Assembly (NCBI GenBank): GCA_016165875.1
Contig: JABBOT010000006.1
Span: 496,001-560,000, forward strand
DNA: 64,000 bases
Reading direction: 5' to 3'
Source: Acanthopleura granulata
Taxonomy: Eukaryota; Mollusca; Polyplacophora; Chitonida; Chitonidae
The first letter of the stretch is position 1, and each line of letters begins with the position of its first letter. The position numbers were made by a program, and so were the translations under genes. The notes under the pieces were generated by a model. It was not told where the DNA came from. It made no database searches and worked only from the letters and a program-made list of their open reading frames with translations. Shown in pieces: positions 55,492 through 64,000 of this stretch.

Positions 55492-57858
55492 TTATGTCAG
55501 ATCAGGTAAAGGGAGGGGATTGTACAACTCCACTGGGGTGAAGGGACGGTCAGGGCACGTCTGGATTTCCTCCCAAAAGTCTATCATTTCCATTTCACTT
55601 ATCTGATGCGATGTCAAGACATAATACTTGTATTCGCATGACTGGAAATCTGTCCTCATGTTTGAAAAGCCTTGGATATTTATTGGAAGAACCCCAAGCT
55701 TTTGAACACAAAAGGCAATGTACACGTCTTCCAGATAAAAAAAGGGAATATTTGGCGAGACTTTCAAAATAGAAACGACAAGATCACGACTAATGATGTA
55801 TCCTGTTCCAGAACACATCGGTGGCAAAAACTCCTTAGGGTATAGTTCGTAGGTGACGCCCCACTTGCTGTCGGGGTCACGGCTTGGCCTAGATAGACCC
55901 CAACAAAACCCTCCAAAAAATCCCTCGCTCGGGGCTGCCTGAAGCATTATGGGTAATTGCAGGGTATTGACGTAAACATCCTCATCTGTTTTCATCACGT
56001 ACTTCGCCTGCGGACAGAACTGCTGGGACCATTGGAGGCCCATCAGCAACTTGAACGTTAAATTCTTGTATGCATCCATGAAAGAAAAGATGACAATATC
56101 TTTGTGCTGTAAACTCTCCTTATACACCTGTTGGTTCACTTGAACATTTGGAGTGTTCGCGATCATGAACACACAGGCAATGTTTGAATCACGTCTGCGA
56201 CAAATTCTACCCCATGTTGTGCGAATCGCCGTTCTGGCAAGTTCATTGACAGGATCTGATGCCAGCAGAATGAGCAAGTCCAAACCGTGTCTGGTCTTTT
56301 GGCAGATTGTGGAACCATTAACTAAGTATTTGAAGTCTAGATTCAGGCACCCTTGGCATGTTTCAGGCCTTGTGTTTTTGCTGCCCTCATCACTGCCACC
56401 TCCGTTAGCAGTGTCAGTGACAGATTGAAACTTGTACAACAATTCTTTTCTTGGGCGATCCACTTGGAAAACGTGGTGGTCAGGTTCAAAGTTTTGAAGG
56501 CCATCATGGAAGCGATGTTTCTGGTGATCATCTTTACCCAATATTCTTGTGTTATCTTCACTGTTTGCGTGTTTCACAGGAAACATATATTTATCTAAAA
56601 TCGAAGCTTTATGATTCTTAGCTATCTGACCATTTTCACGCACAACCTTTTTCACAAGATCTTTGTTAGAGCCAATGTCATCTCGCACGGACCACATGTT
56701 TCGTGGCACCAATGAATGACTCGTTTTTTGTTTGTCTGTGAATGAAGGTTTCAAAGATGTGTCATTTGAAGGCAATATTTGCACATTTTTTATTGCCAAG
56801 GAATCTCTTTGACCACTCTGAATGGAGTGTACCTTTTCTTCTCCTTCAAACCCAAGATTTTGCCTATGTATAGGATCATTCTTCTGTCTGTCTCGATTCT
56901 TTATTTTTGGATCACCTTGAAGTTCATTTGTGTGGTCTCCCAGGTGTTTTCTTTGCACACCTTTTGTAGATCCTTCCCTCGGTCTGTAACCTACACTGCC
57001 CACATCAGTCTGGCTCTGTACTTCTGACTTTCCCCCTCCCATGTTGTTTATCATGTTGAACTGACTACCATGTTTGCTTCCTTTGTTGATGTCAATTTGG
57101 TTTTTGGCACGTTCATCAAAGTGACTGGAATCCATCGCTGGTTGACCGTGAGCTATGTTCGGCAAACCCCTGTTGCCCTCACGACCTTGAGGCTTAATTC
57201 TCCTCTCTTGGGTATTGTCCCTTTTCAGAAGTTCATTCCTGTACAACAAATCCTTGTATGCCTGGATGAACAGCTTGTGTTGCCTTTCTATTGACCCCTG
57301 AAGCTGTTTCGTTTTTAGCTGAGTTTGACCCCCTGGACTGCTGGCCAACTTGCTTGATGGTGTGATAATATCAGTATCGCTTAGCCCAATGTGGGTGATG
57401 TTGCGATTCCTGTTCACATTGTCTGTTCTGTTCACACCCAACATTAACTTTGCATCAGGTTCGAGTTCATGTGACAAGCCAGATTTCGTTTCCTCTTTGC
57501 TATGTGAAACAATTGGAGTAGAATTTCGATCATTCGCCTCAAGTTTTTCTTTCCCGTTGACTTCATGGAGTTTTCTGGGGTTGTTGAAGGCGTGGTTGTC
57601 AGCAGAAATTGCGTGGTTATTGGCCGAAGTTGCGTCGTTATTGGCTAAAGTCGCGTCACGATTGTGGGACGTGAGGTTCATGCCTTCGGAAAATTGCCTC
57701 TGATTAATCCATTCCATTTTCTGTCTGACGGGTTTCAGAGTCGTGGAATGTCCACTATGCAGGCCCACATAAGACAGCACAAAGATGGCTGCACATAGCA
57801 GCAAGCACGCCGCAAACAGATGGCGGCGCAGCTTCATGGAGATGCGATACAACAGCAT
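55492..57858 (-). CDS. GT31 family beta-1,3-glycosyltransferase with long stem
   Basis: A single open frame of 788 codons. It has a short basic cytoplasmic end, a membrane anchor at about residues 13-33 (LFAACLLLCAAIFVLSYVGL), and a very long hydrophilic Asn/Asp/Lys-rich stem to about 500. The GT31 domain follows: RTTWG at 546-550, the metal/UDP-sugar motif KTDEDVYVN with DED at 625-627, GGFCWG, SGTGYIIS, and LEDVY at 709-713 (the family's EDV motif). This is a Golgi type II enzyme that would transfer galactose or N-acetylglucosamine from a UDP-sugar in beta-1,3 linkage; the donor and acceptor cannot be told. Typical members are 310-420 residues, so the stem is exceptional. The stem includes a short repeat (DATLANN, DATSANN, AISADN). 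The coding region has no introns, as in many B3GALT genes. A second ATG at codon 8 could also start it. Confidence 0.93.
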   Translation of the reverse strand: MLLYRISMKLRRHLFAACLLLCAAIFVLSYVGLHSGHSTTLKPVRQKMEWINQRQFSEGMNLTSHNRDATLANNDATSANNHAISADNHAFNNPRKLHEVNGKEKLEANDRNSTPIVSHSKEETKSGLSHELEPDAKLMLGVNRTDNVNRNRNITHIGLSDTDIITPSSKLASSPGGQTQLKTKQLQGSIERQHKLFIQAYKDLLYRNELLKRDNTQERRIKPQGREGNRGLPNIAHGQPAMDSSHFDERAKNQIDINKGSKHGSQFNMINNMGGGKSEVQSQTDVGSVGYRPREGSTKGVQRKHLGDHTNELQGDPKIKNRDRQKNDPIHRQNLGFEGEEKVHSIQSGQRDSLAIKNVQILPSNDTSLKPSFTDKQKTSHSLVPRNMWSVRDDIGSNKDLVKKVVRENGQIAKNHKASILDKYMFPVKHANSEDNTRILGKDDHQKHRFHDGLQNFEPDHHVFQVDRPRKELLYKFQSVTDTANGGGSDEGSKNTRPETCQGCLNLDFKYLVNGSTICQKTRHGLDLLILLASDPVNELARTAIRTTWGRICRRRDSNIACVFMIANTPNVQVNQQVYKESLQHKDIVIFSFMDAYKNLTFKLLMGLQWSQQFCPQAKYVMKTDEDVYVNTLQLPIMLQAAPSEGFFGGFCWGLSRPSRDPDSKWGVTYELYPKEFLPPMCSGTGYIISRDLVVSILKVSPNIPFFYLEDVYIAFCVQKLGVLPINIQGFSNMRTDFQSCEYKYYVLTSHQISEMEMIDFWEEIQTCPDRPFTPVELYNPLPLPDLT

Positions 57859-58502
57859 GTTGCTGTGGAGATGAAAATTCCAAATTTACGTTTGTAATAA
57901 TGACACCATTAGGGTTTAAGGGCCATGTTCGTTCTCACAGCAGTCTTTGTGAACATCTTGTCGTAAGAGTCGCCACTTGTCATCAGGTAGAATGTTCACT
58001 GAACAGCGACTAAGTTTTGGTTGGAATCCTCCGTGGAGAGTGAATGCACCTAGCTTGAAATGCTAGAGAGTTTGTTGGCATCAGGACAGCTGTCAATCAC
58101 TTTGTGGCCAGTTATTGTTCATCTACTCACACCAGCCTCACCTGCACCGTTGCTGTCTGGAAGTAGATGCATACATAAACATGAACAATTAAGATGAGTC
58201 TTTCTGTTAACTTGCTGAGTCAGGCACAAATAGGGTGACTAATTTATTCATTTACCTAATTCTGGCAAGCTTGTGTGAATCCTAGAAAGATGTTTCGAGG
58301 TTTGTTTGGAAGGTATGATGATATCTTCCTGACAAAAAAAGTTTTAGCGCATGAGCCATTTTAATATGCTTTTATTTGTAACCACATTTCTCAATATTTT
58401 TCTCTGCTGAGCTACAACACAGTGCATATGTATGGAGAAAAACATCAGTACAAAGTGTCGTGAAATTGGTTGGAAGTAGTACATTTGGGGGCGAATTTTT
58501 TA

Positions 58503-58690
58503 GGGCATGTACAGTATACACAGTACACTTGTGCATTGTATGCATTGCACACTTACAGTGAATACAGTACACATTAAACACTTACAGTGTATAGAGTACA
58601 CACTTACAGTATATGCAGTACACACTTACAGTATATGCAACACACTTACAGCGTAAACAGTACACATTTACACTGTCACAATACATGTAC
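58503..58690 (+). repeat. about 22-bp minisatellite
   Basis: Seven to eight units of CACTTACAGTATATGCAGTA type with length variation, in the upstream region of the GT31 gene. Confidence 0.75.
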
Positions 58691-59210
58691 ATACTCACAG
58701 TATATAGAGTATGCTTTCATGTTGCTCTCATGTGGCACTGGCTGCCAATGAAGCAAGTTATTGTACATATTTCTCAGAGTATTCACAAATATGCCCTGAT
58801 CACAAATCTAGAGAGTGACAGGCAGCCAAACGGAATGTTGAGGAATTTGAAACTAAAAATTCTAAAACACTGTGTACCCCGTTTCTATGGTTATGGTCAT
58901 TATTATTTCATATTGAGGTTGTACAGAAGGTGTTAGCTTGGTACATCGGTATATGGTACGCTGTTGTTTATGTATATATTTAAATGTCTATATACAGTCT
59001 GTATATATGTTCTTTGTGACAGTTGACTTTTTGAAAAGTCACAAAAGAGACGAAATGCATTAATGGTTTAAATACAAGATGTTATACATGTATCAGTCAC
59101 TCGAGTTTTCATTCATCTTACACTTCACTAGCTTCAGCTAGAATATCAATTCTCCGGGATATACCACACACAAGCACTTCATTTCTTTTCTGTACACACA
59201 CACACGTCCT

Positions 59211-59426
59211 TCTTCTTCAACCTTTTCAACTGCCACTGAAAGCAATGTTTCATTATTTTCTTGGAGAACTGTAGGGTGTAGAGAAATAATTCACATAATT
59301 TTATGAAGCTTATACCTGTGTTGACATAAACAAATCATTTTGGGATTTAGTTTTAAAATAACTGTGTTCTTACACTGCCCTTTAAAGACTGTGTTATTGA
59401 TTGAAAAGGTTGAAGATTAACAGTAT
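59211..59426. mobile_element. MITE copy 2
   Basis: Starts TTCTTCAACCTTTTCAACTG and ends AAAAGGTTGAAGATTAACAG followed by TATC. The interior GTAGGGTGTAGAGAAATAA matches the copy at 61066 (GTGGGGTGTAGAGAAATAG). Confidence 0.65.
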
Positions 59427-59749
59427 CTTTGGACCATGTGTCAGTGTTATATACATACATGCGGAAATGTTCCAGAGAGAGTTTCATCAAGGTACAGTAG
59501 AAGTGATATATCACCTGTGTACAGTGTGTCCATCTCTGTTGTTGATGTAACTGATACCTGCACACATAGAAACCTGCTTGAGTGTGTCAGACTCGGGTTG
59601 AGCTGTCTCAACCTACTCTTGATTGTTCAGGTGAGTCTCTCGTTGACTGGTCTAGTCTCCCAGGGGGGCACTGCACGTCACACCATCAAGGACGCCTGCA
59701 TGTAAAACACAAAAGGTTGGGTCTTGTGATGTGGTATTGAATATTAAAA

Positions 59750-59875
59750 GAAATTTACAAATCAACAAAAAATTACAAATAACAAAAAATTACCTTTTCT
59801 AGAAAGGTGACAAAAAATTTTCTTTTCCAGAAAAGTGACAAAAAATTATTTATTCTAGAGAGGTGACAAAACAAT
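59750..59875 (+). repeat. 36-bp tandem repeat, three copies
   Basis: Units contain TCTAGAAAGGTGACAAAAAA, with a TTTTC or TTATT spacer, in AT-rich DNA. Confidence 0.7.
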
Positions 59876-60601
59876 AAGGGATAATAACAAGTAGCAAATC
59901 TAGAAGGCACTCCATGAGTGTATTCCTCTGCTACTTTGCAAAAGTAATTTATTGAATGTGTAATAGAATTAAATGTATGTTAGACACATCATTGATATGT
60001 GACATACCCCTATGGGTTGAAGTCCCTAGTAAAGCAGACAAAAAAGGTTGTCCTAATGAAGTTTTTAAATGAGAATGCATGTGCTGTGGACAAAAATACA
60101 GACCACTTGGTGGAAGACAGAAGTTTCTTGTGAGCAAAAAGAAAGTATAGTTTTGGACTTCCATCATCATTAAGCAACGTTTGTATTAACTTTCATGAAT
60201 AAAGTATTTATTTAAGTAAAAGCTTAACTGTCGTTGTCTGCGGGAGTATAGAAGGTAAAGTGTGTACAAGTGAGTAAAATGGCAAATGCTCGGTTGTGTT
60301 TGGTCTGGAATGAGATTGCTGAGGAAAATGTCAAAATAAACCACTTTGAACTTATGTGGTGCTGGTGACAAAAACAGACTTTTTTGTACAATGTTATGGA
60401 GGTCAAACTTATTATCATTCCATGCAGGTTAAATTTCAGCAGGAAAAGTGATTTTAACTGTCGTAGTTGCCCATGAGACTTTTTAAGGGTTGCCCCTGAA
60501 GCAAGATGAGTGGCTTACTAGAAAAATCTTGCTGATATATATAAAAGTAGCATGATTTGGTAGAAGATCCTGGATATTTTGCTGTCACCAAATACATTTG
60601 C

Positions 60602-60806
60602 ATACCTTAATTTCTCAACTGTTTTTTCACATCTGAAGGAACTACTTTTTAATTTGATTTTGGAGACAAAACTGCATTAGATATGTTGACCAATTTCAGA
60701 ACTTCATAAAAGGTATAATTTTGTTGGTCTCAGACTACAAAGGAATAGTGAACTCACAATATGATAAACATCTTAAGAACATGTGAAATGTTTGAAGAAT
60801 TAAACT
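60602..60806. mobile_element. MITE copy 3
   Basis: Starts ATACCTTAATTTCTCAACTG and ends GTTTGAAGAATTAAACTGC. The interior TTTAATTTGATTTTGGAGAC and AAAAGGTATAATTTTGTTGG match the copy at 37709. Confidence 0.7.
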
Positions 60807-61065
60807 GCTAATTTTGGACATTTTGTAATTTTTGCAAACTACGAACATGGATTAGGTATAAATCATGAAATTTAGTAATTTAGGACATATGTAGAGCTTT
60901 GTGCGCTAACTGCCCCCTGTTTTACCCATGATTAAGTTGCAAATGTTTCCTCCCAAAATTTTCAACGGAAAATTTTCAACGGAAAATTTTTGGTTAATTA
61001 CTGTAGCTTCTGGTTATTAGTTCATTAATCATGTGAGCTTGAGCTCAGATTATGAGGAGATCAGA

Positions 61066-61289
61066 ATACCTTAATTATTTAACCTTTTCAACCATCTCTG
61101 CTACCAATATTTTGAAACATTCTAACAGAACAGTGGGGTGTAGAGAAATAGTCTGCAACACTTTTATGAAATTCCAATCATTAATCACCCAAACAAATCG
61201 TTTTTAACGCCACTGTCATAATCATTGTGTGCATAAATTCCACTGGAAATAGTGCATTAGTTGCTAAAACGGTTGAAGATTTACAGCAG
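61066..61289. mobile_element. MITE copy 4
   Basis: Starts ATACCTTAATTATTTAACC and ends AACGGTTGAAGATTTACAGC. Its interior is of the 59211 type, so the family has at least two interior subtypes sharing one pair of ends. Confidence 0.65.
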
Positions 61290-64000
61290 TTTACAGTTGA
61301 AAACTGGGGTCCTGATTTTCAGGACACCTAAAGGTTCCTGACTGGCCATATTTTCTGTACTAGGCTAAATTCTGCCCCACAGGTGGTCATTACATGTTTG
61401 TGAGAAGATTAACAAGATAACCAGGCATCAATTCTAAATGACTGTTATCTTGCCAAATGAAGACAAATGGTAGCTAAGTGGATTTAGCAACTGTAAGACA
61501 CGTCAGTGGCTCAATGTATGAAAACAGTTATGTCTTGCCAATGGTTGCCAGTCAACAATCTCATCACTAAACCTAAATTGTTTGGACTGCAGTGGTTTGT
61601 TGCATGTAACAACATGTAACCATTGATGTAACAATAGCAAGGGTTGCTTTTCCTGGATGTAGCATTCTGGACTTACTGTTACACAAAATCTACTTTCTAC
61701 CTATCTGATACTATTTTGCCCTACAGTGGCAAAAAGAAAATTTTCCAAATTTGGATTTTGAGTGACTGTTTTATAACACTTAAAATATTTTGCAACACTG
61801 TTTCAGTTATCCTCTTTTTACCCAGTTACAAATGGAGGATTGGATGAAATCCTGTTGATATTAGTGCTGATTTGCTTTCCAGAGTCAAATAAAAATGCCG
61901 GTCATCAAAATATTTGACTGTCAGCTAGTTTCATTTTACCATTGCACAACAGTACTGATAATATCAGTCAGATGGATGGAGACTCTGACTAGAGCAGCGA
62001 CAACAGCGTCATACTGGGCAAATGGGCGCACATAACCAATGAAATCTGCCCTCCTGTCAATTTACCTCAGGGTTTTATTCTAACTGTTCCTGTGCATGTA
62101 AATGCTTAAAGACTTACATGCCCTCTAGTATCATGGCTTTAATAAGTATAATTAGGTTAAAAAAAAGTGCAGTGATGTGAATTGCAGTGGGTTTGACGTT
62201 CCAGCCTTATTCCATCATAAATGACTTGAACCTATCAGTAACCAATTTGTACGGCTCTTATATGGATCCAGTACCAGACACTGTCAGACATTTTGTCAGT
62301 TGAATATACCACTTGGCAGGAAGGAAGCAAGACATGATCAGAATAACGTGTACATCATGAGGATTGCTGTGTGTAAAATAAACACCACTGATCCATTCAA
62401 AATCTGTATAGCATGTAAGTAGGTATGTGTGCTTCTTTTTTCTTTCTTTTAATATATTCAATGCATTATTGCGTCCTATTTTGAGAGCCTTGAAGTAGGG
62501 ATATATTTAAATATCTTTCTCTATGGAAGGTAACTGAAGTAATTTACTGTAAAAAGCTTTCTTCCCCATGGCTTTTACATGACACTTATAAATGGTATAG
62601 TGTTCAGGTTTTAATATATATCTAAATGTGAATTGAACATAGCTACAATCCTGACAGTGGCTGGAACCCCTACACACATGTGCAAAGCTCAAAGTTAATG
62701 TGACGTTGCTCCTTTCCCATCCCAAATTTGAATTGTTTGAACACTTATACAGTTATTTAGCAAATTGTTATAGAAGTGTTTACACATAAGGTTCATAAAA
62801 CACATACTGAGATAACTTGAAAACAACCTGAAAATGTCATGAAACGGTTGTTGATGGTGCACAAAGTTTGGTAACTAATAGGCGGAAGGTTGTTGACAGC
62901 GATAGTTTTAGGGCAGTTTTGTGAAAGACGTGTATTCAGCGTTAATGTCAAACATTAGAGATACCCAGTTAGAAGTCTTTTCAGGAGTAATTATGTCAGA
63001 CAGCTTAGGGCTCCGTTTTATATCAATACCAGCATCATTTCTTTGCCCAGAATGCATCATGTGAAAAGTGAAAAGGAGGGGCAGCATGTGTAACATCAAC
63101 CTGACACCTGGCTGTCTAAAACTAGCCATAGAAAAGTAATTTCTAGATTTTCGATAATTGTTGAGAGCTCATTTCATCTGGAAAAGATGTTTTATGGTTT
63201 GTTTAGAAGGTATAAGATGATTTCCTGCTGCGAAAATGTGTTTCTATACCAAAAGTGGTATGTATATTATTTCAAACACGTTTGTTTTTGTTTGTTTTAG
63301 TTTTGTGGGCAGATTTATAGCGTAATAACATGTACATTTAACATGTAAGGGCTGGACATGTTGCAATATCCAGTGAGAAGCTCATGTAGGCAGTAGGCGT
63401 GCAAATAACTTTTTGAGGCATAGCTGACAAATTTCAAACCCTGTTTAATCCAAGTAGCATTTTGAAAATACCCTGTTATTTACATGAGAAGTTTGTCATG
63501 CACCACTTGGTTTGTATCTGACAACATGGGATTTGATGCCTGCAGTCATTGTCTGACTGTGTGTTTGCAAGCTTGCTAATGCAACAGTGCCAGTAAACAG
63601 ATAAATAAATAAGGACATATATTAAAGCTTGGAATAATTTGATGCACCCATTAAGCATATGCAGGCTGTGCTCTCACTGACATTGTATGCCAGGTGCTGG
63701 TTGCATCAACATAGTTCGTAGCATGATCTATTCAGTTGTCCCCGTGGTGTAACTGCAATGATATATTGAGTTATCACCTGGGTGTATTAACTGCAGTGAA
63801 ACATGCACCTTGTTTGTCTGTGCGTGCACACGTGCTTGATTCCAAAGAGCTGTTTCTAAGCAAACATACACATGCCATGGACTTACTTGCATTGATCATG
63901 TACAATAAAAAAGGCCTGGTACATATATATGTATACATATAATGAAAGTGCAACCGAGATAAATATTATTGATCAACGAGAAATTCTAAGCTAGCATGGA

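Larger units (their letters stand above)
57859..64000. other. region upstream of the GT31 gene, no supported gene
   Basis: The GT31 promoter must begin here but shows no clear elements. The region holds a 22-bp minisatellite (58503-58690), repeat A pieces (58283-58385 and 63180-63260), three MITE copies (59211, 60602, 61066) and a short 36-bp tandem repeat (59750-59875). Apart from these, 61300-63170 and 63270-64000 show nothing I recognise. Confidence 0.6.

Noticed and set aside
59436..59705. 89-codon + frame ending GGTARHTIKDACM
   Set aside because: It could be an exon of something, but it has no recognised domain, no clear splice borders giving a gene, and begins inside the edge of a MITE-rich region.

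Overview
The window is nuclear DNA from an animal, most likely a lophotrochozoan (mollusc- or brachiopod-like). The genes are split into short exons by GT-AG introns, the intergenic DNA is AT-rich, and there are at least ten copies of a tRNA-derived SINE whose 3' tail ends in a 'GTGAAATATTCTTGAGTACG' block followed by (AAAT)n. That tail type is typical of molluscan and related genomes. The taxon is inferred; no sequence search could be run.

Three protein genes are supported. (1) An unrecognised 680-residue protein on the + strand in three exons (487-4098). (2) A large + strand gene from about 9077 to at least 41024 with 26 phase-consistent exons, giving 982 codons. It has a degenerate EF-hand region followed by a long WD40 region and belongs to the WDR49/WDR64/Drosophila WDY family. 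It includes a 30-nt exon, a 9-nt microexon and one GC-AG intron. A possible last exon lies at 47408-47443. (3) An intronless - strand gene (55492-57858) for a 788-residue type II membrane glycosyltransferase of family GT31 (beta-1,3-galactosyltransferase type) with an unusually long stem. The three genes are not functionally linked in any way the sequence shows.

Between 41701 and 46190, inside the last recognised intron of the WD40 gene, sits a 4.5-kb internally deleted Polinton/Maverick. Its terminal inverted repeats begin AGTAGTAT, the flanking 6-bp duplication is TCTGTC, and it carries a broken protein-primed DNA polymerase B and a broken Polinton-type cargo gene. No integrase, ATPase, protease or capsid gene is visible.

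The rest is dominated by tandem and interspersed repeats. The most striking is a tandem array at 10388-10862 made from exon 2 of the WD40 gene together with its splice donor. A related pair of 47-bp minisatellite arrays in opposite orientation flanks that exon. Others are a 20-bp array with higher-order structure (14155-15335), a 30-bp array that keeps both strands open for translation (34612-35665), a foldback element (5506-5964), a small MITE family with four copies, and a hairpin at 54127-54229 whose loop reads like a hammerhead ribozyme core missing its third helix. From 57859 to the end I see no supported gene.
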